Of a DNA stretch of 64,000 bases, positions 27,480 to 37,200 are shown one piece after another. Origin of the DNA: Roseibium algicola (GTDB lineage Bacteria > Pseudomonadota > Alphaproteobacteria > Rhizobiales > Stappiaceae); assembly GCF_001999245.1 (NCBI RefSeq), contig NZ_CP019630.1, forward strand, positions 3,811,001-3,875,000, written 5' to 3'. The position numbers and the translations under genes were made by a program. Position 1 is the stretch's first letter. Every line of letters begins with the position of its first letter. The notes under the pieces were generated by a model, which did not search any database, had not been told where the DNA came from, and saw only the letters and a list, made by a program, of their open reading frames with translations.

Positions 27480-27992
27480 ATGAGCCAATCCGAAACGCCA
27501 GAAGAACGTTTTCCCGACGTGCTTTTTTACAATGCCTCACTCACGGAGGTGCAGGAAAACGTCACAATAGGACCCGGTACACGTGTCGGTTCCATGACGA
27601 TAATTCACAAGAATGCAAGCATTGGTTCTGGAACTACTATCGGGTCGCATTGCAATATTTGCGAATGTGTCATTGGCGATAATGTTTCCATTCAGACCGG
27701 CTGCCATATTACACGTGGGGTTACTGTTGAAGATGACGTCTTCATCGGCCCGCAAGTCGTAACGCTCAACGACAAGCTGAAAGGTGGGCCAATGGTCTAT
27801 CCCTATATCGAGCGCGGAGCGAAGATCGGTGGTGGCAGCCGCATTCTTCCAGGTGTTCGTGTCGGCGCAAATGCAGTTGTCGGTGCCGGCAGTGTTGTGA
27901 CCAGAGACGTTCCTCCGGGTGCCCTCGTGGTTGGTAACCCGGCTCGTGTCAGATCCGACGGACAGGACAGGCAAGCTCAGAAATCCCCATGA
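27480..27992 (+). CDS. Hexapeptide-repeat acyltransferase
   Basis: Left-handed beta-helix acyltransferase of 170 residues. Isoleucine-led hexapeptide turns (ENVTIGPGTRVGSMTIIHKN; SIGSGTTIGSHCNI; KIGGGSRILPGVRVGANAVVGAGSVV) end in the usual VPPGALVVGNPARV cap. The family includes WbpD, which acetylates the 3-amino group in UDP-diaminoglucuronate synthesis. Neighbouring Gfo/Idh and DegT genes supply the other two WbpB/WbpE-like steps. The stop overlaps the next gene's start (ATGA), so this enzyme is tightly coupled to the beta-keto acid cleavage enzyme, which might supply its acyl-CoA. Confidence 0.87.
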   Translation: MSQSETPEERFPDVLFYNASLTEVQENVTIGPGTRVGSMTIIHKNASIGSGTTIGSHCNICECVIGDNVSIQTGCHITRGVTVEDDVFIGPQVVTLNDKLKGGPMVYPYIERGAKIGGGSRILPGVRVGANAVVGAGSVVTRDVPPGALVVGNPARVRSDGQDRQAQKSP

Positions 27993-28831
27993 AGGACCTG
28001 ATCCTGAACCTTGCACCCACGGGTATGGTGCCGACCCGTGCCATGTCGTCGGCCGTGCCGCTGTCGCCGGACGAGATCATCGCCGACTGCCGCCTGTGTG
28101 CGGACCTTGGCGCGACGATCCTGCACATTCATGCAAGAGACGAGGATGGCCGGCCAACATTCCGGAAAGACATATACGCGCGGATCATTGCAGGTATCCG
28201 GGAAACGCACCCGGATGTGATCATCTGCGTGTCCCTCAGCGGTCGGAACTTCCCGGAGTTCGAACGACGTTCAGACCCCTTGCAGCTGACAGGGGACCTC
28301 AGGCCTGACATGGCCAGCCTCACGCTGTCCTCGCTGAATTTTGCCCGCACCGAAAGTATCAATGCACCGGATATGGTTGCCCGCCTTGCAAAGACCATGG
28401 AAGACCGCGGCATTCGTCCCGAGCTGGAGGTCTTTGATGCGGGCATGGTGAATTACGCCAGGTATCTTGCAGACCGCGGGATATTGAAGCCTCCCTTCTA
28501 TTTCAACGTGCTGCTCGGAAATCTCAGCAGTGCACAGGTAACGCCCCTGCATCTGGCGGCGATCACGCAGGATCTGCCTCCAGAATCCGTCTGGTGTGCA
28601 GGCGGGATCGGCGAAAGCCAGCTTGCCGCCAACACGCTGGGGCTCTTGTTCGGAAACGGTGTGCGAACCGGTCTGGAGGATTTTCTGTGGCTTGACGCGG
28701 ACAGAACGCAACCGGCTACGAACGAGAAACTGGTTAGCCGGGTAAGCGAGCTCTGTACGCTCCTTGGTAAGCGGTTTGCCTCTGCCTCGCAGGTTCGCGA
28801 AGCGCTTGGGATGACGCCTCATGCAGGCTGA
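27989..28831 (+). CDS. Beta-keto acid cleavage enzyme (DUF849/BKACE)
   Basis: BKACE-family protein of 280 residues, a TIM-barrel enzyme condensing a beta-keto acid with acetyl-CoA to give acetoacetate and a new acyl-CoA. The metal-binding HxH is present (LHIHARDEDGRPT), as is the late glutamate in GVRTGLEDFLW. The N-terminal LAPTGMVPTR lacks the Glu seen at that position in 3-keto-5-aminohexanoate cleavage enzyme, as many DUF849 members do. Finding it in a nucleotide-sugar cluster is unusual. A role making an acyl-CoA for sugar N-acylation is inference. Confidence 0.85.
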   Translation: MKDLILNLAPTGMVPTRAMSSAVPLSPDEIIADCRLCADLGATILHIHARDEDGRPTFRKDIYARIIAGIRETHPDVIICVSLSGRNFPEFERRSDPLQLTGDLRPDMASLTLSSLNFARTESINAPDMVARLAKTMEDRGIRPELEVFDAGMVNYARYLADRGILKPPFYFNVLLGNLSSAQVTPLHLAAITQDLPPESVWCAGGIGESQLAANTLGLLFGNGVRTGLEDFLWLDADRTQPATNEKLVSRVSELCTLLGKRFASASQVREALGMTPHAG

Positions 28832-30152
28832 CCGTCGTCCGCTCCGGATCCTGATGACCAACAACACGCTGGATCAACCAGCCGGGTCGGAGCTTTATCT
28901 CAGGGATCTGGCGCTGTCCCTCATGCGGCGCGGGCACTTCCCGGTGGCTTACAGCCAGAGCCTTGGCCCGGTTGCCGACCGTCTCCGAGCGGCGACCATT
29001 CCTGTCGTTGACGACCTGCGGGACCTGTCCGCGGTGCCCGATGTGATCCACGGGCAGCATCATCTGGAAACGATGACGGCCGCGCTTCGTTTTCCGCAAG
29101 TGCCGGTCACCTATACCTGTCACGGCTGGATTCCCTGGCAGGAATGGCCACCGGTCTTCCCGAACATCCTGCACTATGTCGCGGTTGATGACCTGTGCCG
29201 GGAACGTCTTCTGACCAGTGCGGGCGTACCGGCTGACCAGATCTCGGTTCTGCATAATTTTGTCGATCTCGACCGCTTCAGAAAGGTGCGGGACCTTCCG
29301 GACAAGCCGAAGTCCGCACTTGTCTTCAGCAATTCTGCGGCTCAGGTCCCGAAGGCGATACGTGACGCCTGCACCCGCATGGGCATCGAGCGCGTCGATA
29401 TCGTTGGACAGAACTCCGGCCGCTCCGCCGCACATCCGGAGACCATCCTGGCGGACTATGACGTTGTCTTTGCAAAGGCGCGCGCTGCAATCGAGGCAAT
29501 GGCATCCGGATGTGCCGTTGTCGTCATGGATTACGGTCAACTTGGCGGGCTTGTCAGTTCCTCCAATCTGCAAAGCATGCGCGGATTGAATTTCGGCATC
29601 CGAACCTTGCAGAACCAGCTTTTGCATCAGGACAAGATCGAGCGTGAACTGGAGCGTTACGACGCATCGGATGCGCGCGCGGTGACACAGTGGATCAGGG
29701 CGAACGCCGGCCTGGAAGCAGCCGTGGATCGATGGCTGGAAATCTACCACAGGACCATCGAACGCTGGAGTGATGTTGCCGGGACGCTGCACGATGGCGA
29801 GAGACTGACCTCCGCATCGCGCTATGTCAGTCAGCTTGCACCGCGGGTGAAGGCAAAGGAACAGGTGGAACATTGCAAAAACCTCGCCGATGCAGACCTC
29901 AGGGCGGCGAAAGCTCAGTTGGAGCGGGATACGGCAGTCGCTGCCAACAATGATGCGCGACACAAGGCGAGGATCGCTGAACTGGAAAGAGAAGTGCAGG
30001 GCCTGAGGAGGGAATTGCAGGGTCGGAAGAGGGAACTGGAAAGACACAGATTTCCAGGATTGGCTGTCCGGATGGCCTGGCAGGGGTTTGAGAAGCAGGT
30101 TCTCAAGCGGTGCCGCCAGCAGATAGCGTCCTTCAGGAAGCCGAAATCGTGA
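28821..30152 (+). CDS. Glycosyltransferase with C-terminal coiled coil
   Basis: Protein of 443 residues. The N-terminal half is GT4-like: ILMTNNTLDQPAGSELYLRDLALSLMRRGH, then YTCHGWIPWQ and the fold-linking VLHNFVDLDRFRKV. A later segment VFAKARAAIEAMASGCAVVVMDYG matches the donor-binding E-x7-E region of GT-B enzymes. Residues from about 355 to 415 are a charged coiled coil (Lys/Arg/Glu-rich), possibly for oligomerisation or membrane contact. It overlaps the BKACE gene by 11 bp and the oxidoreductase gene by 4 bp. Confidence 0.82.
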   Translation: MQADRRPLRILMTNNTLDQPAGSELYLRDLALSLMRRGHFPVAYSQSLGPVADRLRAATIPVVDDLRDLSAVPDVIHGQHHLETMTAALRFPQVPVTYTCHGWIPWQEWPPVFPNILHYVAVDDLCRERLLTSAGVPADQISVLHNFVDLDRFRKVRDLPDKPKSALVFSNSAAQVPKAIRDACTRMGIERVDIVGQNSGRSAAHPETILADYDVVFAKARAAIEAMASGCAVVVMDYGQLGGLVSSSNLQSMRGLNFGIRTLQNQLLHQDKIERELERYDASDARAVTQWIRANAGLEAAVDRWLEIYHRTIERWSDVAGTLHDGERLTSASRYVSQLAPRVKAKEQVEHCKNLADADLRAAKAQLERDTAVAANNDARHKARIAELEREVQGLRRELQGRKRELERHRFPGLAVRMAWQGFEKQVLKRCRQQIASFRKPKS

Positions 30153-31066
30153 CCCTGCATCTTGCCGAAATTGTCTCCGAGGAACCATTGCGCGTGCTGC
30201 TGGTTGGCCTTGGCAAGATGGGCCAGCTTCATATGGAATGCCTGTCCAAAATGCCCGGCGTTTCTATTGTCGGTATCGTCGATGAAGACGAGGGCAAAGA
30301 GATTGCTGCAAACGGGATCCCGTTCGCGCGATCGATCGATGGTCTCGCCAACGACTTTGCAGCTGCCGTTATTGCGGTTCCTGTCGAAAGGCATGCCGAG
30401 GCTGCCGTTCCGTTGCTCGCACGCGGCATCGATTGCCTTGTCGAAAAACCTTTGTCGCTGTGCCCGGGAGAGATAGAAACGATGATTGCCGCGGCCCGCA
30501 CCGGCGGCGCCAGGCTATCGGTCGCGCAGGTCGAACGTTTCAACCCGGCCATCGAAAGCACGATGGCCGCCTTGCGCAAGCGCTCAGGCAAGGTGCGTGT
30601 GCAACGGCTGTCCCGGATGCAAAGCGTTGCCGGCGGCCCGGACGTGATCGCCGACCTGATGGTGCATGATCTGGACTGGATCGTGAAACTCGAGGGAACA
30701 AGTGACTGCGAGATAACGGTGCTGGAGAGCCGCAGGACGGCAGGCTGCCTGGATTATGTCTGCTGCCGTCTCGGTTTTGGCGACAGATCCTATGAGCTGG
30801 CTGCGGTCCATGGAGCCAGCAAACGGAAGCGCAGCCTTGACGTCTGGCTGGACGGAGATGAAACGCGCTGTTTCGACCTTCTTGCGTTGTCGCCAGACGG
30901 GCGGCCGGATCCGCTGACGCGGCAGGCCGAAGTTTTTGTCATGAGCAGAGCAGGTGACGCGGCTGAACTGGCGACAGCTGAAGAGGCGCTCGCTGTACTT
31001 CGACTGTCGGACGCAATCAGACGATACACACTCGAGACCACAAGGCCACCGGGAGGTGCGGCGTGA
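30149..31066 (+). CDS. Gfo/Idh/MocA-family sugar oxidoreductase
   Basis: NAD(P)-dependent oxidoreductase of 305 residues with the Rossmann motif LVGLGKMGQLH and the family EKP motif (CLVEKPLSLCPGE). A position in a cluster with acyltransferase and aminotransferase genes suggests a WbpB-like role, oxidising C3 of a UDP-sugar before transamination. The frame extends to 30110, but the GTG at 30149 overlaps the glycosyltransferase stop (GTGA) and has AGGAAG eight bases upstream. Confidence 0.85.
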   Translation: MTLHLAEIVSEEPLRVLLVGLGKMGQLHMECLSKMPGVSIVGIVDEDEGKEIAANGIPFARSIDGLANDFAAAVIAVPVERHAEAAVPLLARGIDCLVEKPLSLCPGEIETMIAAARTGGARLSVAQVERFNPAIESTMAALRKRSGKVRVQRLSRMQSVAGGPDVIADLMVHDLDWIVKLEGTSDCEITVLESRRTAGCLDYVCCRLGFGDRSYELAAVHGASKRKRSLDVWLDGDETRCFDLLALSPDGRPDPLTRQAEVFVMSRAGDAAELATAEEALAVLRLSDAIRRYTLETTRPPGGAA

Positions 31067-32181
31067 AGGTGATTGTTCCCTTCGCCGATGTGGTTTCCGA
31101 ATGGCAACCTGTCCGGGCCAAGGCTCTGGAAGGTATCGACAGGGTGTTCTCACATGGGCGTTTTGTCGGCGGTCCGGAAGTCGCCGAGCTGGAACAGAAA
31201 CTTGTCGGGATAACTGGGGCAAGGTTTGCAGTCGCTTGTGCGTCGGGAACGACGGCCCTGCAAATGGCCATGATGGCTCTCGGCATTGGGCCGGGTGATG
31301 AAGTCATTGTTCCGGGCTTTACCTTTATCGCGCCGGCGGAAAGCGCTCTTGTGCTCGGTGCGGAGCCGGTATTGGTAGACGTCCTGCACCCGTCCGGCCT
31401 GCTTGATCCGGATGAACTGGAAACAGCGATTTCCAGTCGCACCAAGGCCATCGTCGCGGTCTCGCTTTTTGGACTGCCTGCCAACTTCGAAGCCATCAAT
31501 TCGATTGCCGCAAGGCACGGAGTTCCAGTGATCGAAGACGCTGCCCAGAGCCTGGGGGCGGGGCTGGAAGACAGGCGGAGCGGCAATCTGGCGGGGCTCG
31601 GATGCACCAGTTTTTTTCCGACGAAGGTGCTCGGTGGGGCTGGGGACGGCGGAGCGGTCTTCACCAATGATGAGGCGCTCGCCAGCGCGCTTCGCGAGAT
31701 CCGTGACCATGGACAAGGCGGCAAGTACCATCACCTGCGGCTGGGGATGAACGGCAGGATGAGTTCGATCGCCGCCGCTGCCCTGCTGGCGCGGCTCGAC
31801 CGGTTCAGCAAGGCGTTGGATCGCCGCCGCAATATCGGTGAGCTATACGACAGGCTCCTCGAACCACTCCGGGAGACTGGTCGTTTGGATTATGTCCGCA
31901 GTCCGGACATGGCAGGCAGTGCCCGTTCGCAATATGCCGTCGTTCTGGAGGATCGCGAAGCGCTTTCCAGAGGTTTACGCGAGGCAGGCATAGAAACGGC
32001 AGTTCATTATCCCGCTCCGCTGCACGACCAGCCGGTTCTGCAGCATTGCCGCCGGTCTGGTCGCCTCGAAACTGCGTCCATGCTGGCAAGCAGGATCCTG
32101 TGTCTGCCCATACATCCGGGCCTGACGGATGAACAGGTGAACTTCACCGTGGAACGCCTTGGCGTGCTCGTCCAAGCCTGA
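31063..32181 (+). CDS. DegT/DnrJ/EryC1-family sugar aminotransferase
   Basis: PLP-dependent aminotransferase of 372 residues. It has CASGTTALQMAMMALGIGPGDEV near residue 58, the PLP aspartate region VIEDAAQSLGA, and the Schiff-base lysine at residue 188 in FFPTKVLGGAGDGGA. The family transfers an amino group from glutamate to a keto-sugar nucleotide. The start is GTG after GGGAGG and overlaps the oxidoreductase stop. Together with the two preceding enzyme types it gives an oxidise-aminate-acylate set. It ends 31 bp from the convergent GT41 gene. Confidence 0.88.
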   Translation: MKVIVPFADVVSEWQPVRAKALEGIDRVFSHGRFVGGPEVAELEQKLVGITGARFAVACASGTTALQMAMMALGIGPGDEVIVPGFTFIAPAESALVLGAEPVLVDVLHPSGLLDPDELETAISSRTKAIVAVSLFGLPANFEAINSIAARHGVPVIEDAAQSLGAGLEDRRSGNLAGLGCTSFFPTKVLGGAGDGGAVFTNDEALASALREIRDHGQGGKYHHLRLGMNGRMSSIAAAALLARLDRFSKALDRRRNIGELYDRLLEPLRETGRLDYVRSPDMAGSARSQYAVVLEDREALSRGLREAGIETAVHYPAPLHDQPVLQHCRRSGRLETASMLASRILCLPIHPGLTDEQVNFTVERLGVLVQA

Positions 32182-32212
32182 ACACCCCACCCGTTCCCGA
32201 GGCTGATGTCGG

Positions 32213-34186
32213 TCAGGCCCCGGTAAAGTCCAGAAACCGGCGGCTGAACAATGGCCTTGCCTCGTGCCGTGCGATGAGAAGATCGCGCCAGGCAGCGGGA
32301 TAATCGTCCACGGCCAGCATGTCTGTCGTTTCGTGGTCGATGCCGGTGGCAACTTCGAGCAAGGCGTCCAGATCGCTGAGATCGGGTTTTGGTAGCGTAT
32401 TGCTGCGGCATGCCTGCCACATTTCAGCATAAAGATCTTCCAGTTTCGAAACCAGAAGCGGCGTGTCGAAGAGGAGGCAGTCGTCCCGGCTCTCGGTCAG
32501 GCGTTGACGAAGATCCCGCAGCGCTTGGCGGTCCTTGCCGAGGTCTGCTGCGCGCTTCACGTAATCTTCCGGCGTCGGACAGACGAGCTCCTGAAGACCG
32601 GCGGCGGTGACCAGGCTCGCACAGACCCGTGCGGCGAAACATTTTCCGGCAATCGTGAGGACCGGCACGCCCATCCAGAGGGCATCAGAGGCGGTGGTAT
32701 GGGCGCCATAGGGGGTGGTGTCGAGGAAGAGGTCGGCAAGCGGATAACGTGCCAGATGGTCGGGGTTGGCCATCTTCCCGGCAAAAACCAGCCTGTCCGG
32801 AGCAATGCCTGCCGCTTCGGCACAAGCCTTGAGACGCTGGTCGGTTTCCGTTCCGCCGGTCAGCAGCCAGAGAACGCTTCCCGGTACCTTCTTCAGGATG
32901 GCGAACCAGCGGTCCAGGCAGAACCGCGTGATCTTGTGGCTGCCGTTGAAGCAGCAGAACACCGTGCCGTCTTCCGGCAGCCCGAAATCGGAGCGTTGCC
33001 AGATGCGTTCGGACACGACGCGCTTGCGATTGTTCGGCTGGTAGCAGGGCAGGCGCAGAACCTCTTCGGAATAATAGATCTCGTGGTCCTGCGGAATGAT
33101 GATGTCGTCGGCGACGATATAGTGATGGAACGGACTGGCTGTCGTGCCCGGAAAGCCGAGCCAGTTGACGATGACCGGAGCCGGACGCAGTGCGACCAGC
33201 CGCGTGCGGCCTTCCCGGGTATAGCCGTTTACGTCGATCAGGATCTGGATGCCGTCTTCGGCGATCAACCGCGCGGCAGCTTCGTCGTCGATGCCGGAAA
33301 TGGTGCGCCAGTTGTCGGTGGTTTCCCGGAAATTCCGGGTGAGCGGATCATCCGCCGCCGGGCCGCAATCATAGGCGAAGACCTCGACCTTGGACCGCTC
33401 ATGCAGCCCGAACACTTCCGCCATCAGGTGGCCGACGGCATGTTCGCGAAGATCGGACGACAGGTAACCGATCCGCAGCGGGCCGTCGTGCTCCATGGCC
33501 TTTGGCCAGGCCTTCATGGGGGCGGAGGGTGTTCCGACGTCCTGGCGGCTGTAGTCGGCGCAAAGGCCAAGCTGAAACAGGGGGTCGTCGCTGAAGGCCG
33601 CCGCCGACAGGGGCGACATGGCCCGCACCTGCTGTGAAGGCGTTACCCGTTCCAGCGGCTGCACCACCGGCCACTCGCACTGGCGCTGCCGAAGCGCAAT
33701 GAAATGCTGCGCGACTTCCCGTTGGTGCGGGTCGAGTTCAAGGCTCTGGCGCAGCATGCTTTCGGCTAGAACGTCCTGGTTGGCGGCTTCCAGCGTGCGG
33801 GCGATCTGGTTGAGGGCCGTCAGTCGGACGGAGAGCGAAGCCGGCGTCACCGCAAGGGTCTGTTCCAGCACTGTGTTCCACTGGCCAACGGCCGCGCCGA
33901 TATCCCCCTGCTGTTCCAGAACACGGCCGAGGTTGATATGGGCCGCATGAAAGCTCGGATTGAGGTTCAACGCGCGCTCCAGGGTCTCGCGCGCAGCCGC
34001 CAGCTTGCCGGTTTCGGAAAACAGCACAGACTGGTTGAAAAGTACTGCATACAGCAGTGGGTCATCCGGGTTCTGTGCCACCCAGGTGCCATAGAGAACT
34101 TCCGCGGCACCAAAGGAGCCGTTGCCTTTCAGGGCCTCGGCCGCGCCGATGAGTTCAACGATCGACAGGCTGGTTTCATTTGCCAT
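32213..34186 (-). CDS. TPR / GT41 O-GlcNAc-transferase-like glycosyltransferase
   Basis: Protein of 657 residues. Residues about 20-165 are tetratricopeptide repeats (AARETLERALNLNPSFHAAHINLGRVLEQQGD). The C-terminal two thirds is a SPINDLY/GT41 catalytic domain: SSDLREHAVGHLMAEV (H249, H253), VNGYTREGRT, IVNWLGFPGTTASPF and LDTTPYGAHTTASDALWMGVPVLT. GT41 enzymes O-glycosylate Ser/Thr of proteins from a UDP or GDP sugar; the TPRs hold the protein substrate. It is encoded 49 bp downstream of the giant Ser/Thr-rich repeat protein on the same strand, so that protein is the obvious candidate substrate. Confidence 0.88.
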   Translation of the reverse strand: MANETSLSIVELIGAAEALKGNGSFGAAEVLYGTWVAQNPDDPLLYAVLFNQSVLFSETGKLAAARETLERALNLNPSFHAAHINLGRVLEQQGDIGAAVGQWNTVLEQTLAVTPASLSVRLTALNQIARTLEAANQDVLAESMLRQSLELDPHQREVAQHFIALRQRQCEWPVVQPLERVTPSQQVRAMSPLSAAAFSDDPLFQLGLCADYSRQDVGTPSAPMKAWPKAMEHDGPLRIGYLSSDLREHAVGHLMAEVFGLHERSKVEVFAYDCGPAADDPLTRNFRETTDNWRTISGIDDEAAARLIAEDGIQILIDVNGYTREGRTRLVALRPAPVIVNWLGFPGTTASPFHHYIVADDIIIPQDHEIYYSEEVLRLPCYQPNNRKRVVSERIWQRSDFGLPEDGTVFCCFNGSHKITRFCLDRWFAILKKVPGSVLWLLTGGTETDQRLKACAEAAGIAPDRLVFAGKMANPDHLARYPLADLFLDTTPYGAHTTASDALWMGVPVLTIAGKCFAARVCASLVTAAGLQELVCPTPEDYVKRAADLGKDRQALRDLRQRLTESRDDCLLFDTPLLVSKLEDLYAEMWQACRSNTLPKPDLSDLDALLEVATGIDHETTDMLAVDDYPAAWRDLLIARHEARPLFSRRFLDFTGA

Positions 34187-34235
34187 TCGTGGCGGTCCTG
34201 GGTGTGTCTGGTGAGTCGGAATGATGGCGCAAAGA

Positions 34236-37200
34236 TCAGGAGACCGCTACAGCCATGGCGGCGATTTGCTCAGGTGTCATGGTCGCGATCTGTGTCTCTG
34301 TGAAGTGTCCGATCTGGTCAGCGTCGAGCGCTTCGATCGACTGCGGGCCGAGGGCAGCGATCGCCTGCGCGCTGAGCGAACGGATCTGGGTTCCGGTGAG
34401 GCCGGACAGCTGGGCGTAAGACATGGCTCCGATGCGCTCCGGCGCCAGGGCACCCAGCTGCGTGACCGTCAGCGCCCCGACCTGGCGCGAGGTCAGTGCT
34501 CCGAACTGGGTGGACGACAGGATCGAGATTTCACTGCTGGTCAGGTTGGAAACCTGGTTTGCGCTGAGGGAGGCGATCTGGGATGGGGTCAAAGCTGTGA
34601 ATTGCGCATTTGACAGGGCGCGCAACTGCACACGCACGAGACCGGCAAGTTGTGACGCGCTCATTTCGGCGATTTCATCAGGTGACAGCCCCGCCAGCGC
34701 GCTGGTGGAAATGGATCCGACCTGCGCAGCGCTCAGGCCGCTGATCTGGGTCAGGGTAAGCGCTTCGATCTGATTTTCCGAAAGTCCCGCAATCGTCGAC
34801 GGCAAAAGGGCGCCGATCATGGTCGAGGTGAAGGCGGTGAACTGGTCTGCAGACAAGGCGCCAATCTGGGTTGCCGTCATGCCGGAGACCGCCTCTCTGG
34901 CAAGAGCGAGAAGTTGTGTTGTCGCCAGACCGCCGACCTGGTCCGCGCTCAGACCGGAGATCGCCGACGCCGACAGATATTCCATCTGCGAGGTAGAGAG
35001 CGAGCTCAGTTGCGACAGCGTCAGGCCGGCAATGGCGGTGGCGGTCAGGGCCTCCAGTCCGGTCGAACCGAGGGCGCCAAGCTGACCTGAGTTGAACTGG
35101 GAGAGCTGCGCTGCCGTCAGTCCCTTGATGCCGCTGGCCGAAAGAGCCGTAATCTGCGCGGGCTTGAGCGCGGCCAACTGGTCGGTGGTCAGGGAGGCGA
35201 TCTGCGCCCCGGTCAGGCCTCCGGCTGCGGCGGGCGTCAAAAGGCCGATGCGTGTGCTGGAAAGGGAGGCGATCTGGCCGGTGTTCAGTCCGCTGATCGC
35301 AGTGGCCGACAGTGCGCCGAATTGAGGATCTGTGAAGGTGGCAAGCGTCGTTGGCGAAAGCCCGGCAAGCGCTGCTCCGGACAATCCCTCGATCTGGCTG
35401 GTCGTCAGAGCTGTGAGTTGGTCTTCCGACAGTGTACTGATTTGTGCCGCACTCAGACCGGAAACAGCATTTTGGGACAGGGCCGAAACCTGTCCTGTTG
35501 TCAGCGCGGCCAGTTGAGGTGCGGACAGGGCGCCGGCTGCCGAGCTGGAAAGGCCACCCATCTCGATCAGCGATAATTGCGAGACCCGCAGTGGCGTCAG
35601 CGTGCCGATCTGCGTTGCCGTCAAGGCTGCGGCCTGTGTGGCGGTCATGCTCGCCCATTGTCCGCCGGAGAAAGCTGCAAGGCTCGTTGCATCGAGTGCG
35701 GCAATCGTTGTTGTCGAAAGCCCGGCAACATGCTTTCCGCTGAACATGGCGAGCTGGCTGGCTGACAGCCAGGAGAATTGATCGGCCCCCAGACCGGACA
35801 AACCGGAAGGTGTCAGCGCCGCAACCTGACGTGTGCCAAGCGCTCCGATCTGATCCTGGGTGAGAGCGCCGACTTGCGCTGCCGACAACCCCGCAATCTG
35901 TGTCGTTGCCAGTCCGGCTATCGTTGCGCTTTCAAGGGATGCGATCTGCGCTGGTTTGAGAGCTGCAAGTTGACCGGCGGTCAATGCGGAAAACTGCTCC
36001 CCGGACAATCTGGAAAGCACGGCAGTGCCGCTTCCTGCCAGGGCGCCGGGAGCAAGCGCGGCTACCTGATCCGGATCGAACCGGGAGATCTGTTCCTGCG
36101 AAAGGCTCGAGAGGACCGTGGACGAAAGTCCGCCGATACCGGCTGTCGACATTGCAGCGATCTGATTGCCGGTGACGGCGGCGGACTGCTCAGTTGTCAA
36201 GGCACCTGTCTGCCTTGTCGTGAGGGCCTTTACCTGATGTGTGCTGAGGCTGGCGATCGTGCCCGGCGCCAGGCTTGAAATGACACTCGTGGAGAGCCCT
36301 GATATCTGCTCGGAGGTCAGCGACAGCAGTTTGTCCGGGCCAAGCTGGTCTGCCTGGATCGGGGTCAGACCGGCAAGGGCTTTCGAAGACAGGCCGGAGA
36401 TCTGCTTGTCGGTAAGAGCACCCAGTTGCCCGGCACTCATGGCGCCGAGACCTTCGGCGGAAAGCCGCTGTATCTGCGTTTTAGACAGGCTCTCGATCTG
36501 CGTGGTCGATAGCGCTCCGACCTGATCGCCGTTCAGAAGGCCGATGGTGATTGCAGCGAGGCTGGATATCTGGCTGGTCGAGAGTGCGGAAACTGCTGCC
36601 GGAGCAAGGCCTTTCCAGGCTGCGGCTGAAAGCGCGTTCAGTTGTGTTGTCGACAGGGAGGCGGAGGTCGCCGGGCTCAGGCCTGCAGCAGCGTCTCCGG
36701 ATATGGCGCTGACCTGGGTGGTCGTCAGCCCGGCGATCTGGCTGGTCGTGAAAGATCCGATCTGATCAGCCGACAGCGATCCAATCTGTGTTCTCGTGAG
36801 CGCGCTGATCTGTGATGTGGAGAGGGAGGCGGTCTGTGTGGTGGTTAGTCCGGTCAGCGCCGCGGTGCTCAGACTGCTGATCTGTGACCGTGACAGCGCC
36901 GCCATCTGCTCACTCGAAAAGGCTTCAAGGGCTTCATCACCCAGGCCCGCAATTTGTGTGGTGTTCAGGGCCGCAAGCTGTTCGTTGGTAAGGGCGGCTG
37001 CCTGAGTGGCCTTGAGCGCACCAATCGTTCCGGCGCTGAGGCTTTTCACCTGTGTTACCGACAGGGCGGATATCTGGCCGGTGCTGAAAGACTGGATCTG
37101 CGTGGTGGCCAGGCCCGCCATCGCCGTACCGGTCAAGGCGGCCAGCTGGGCATCGCTCAAGGTTGCAATTGCGGTTCGGGTCAAGCCCTTGATCCCGGTG

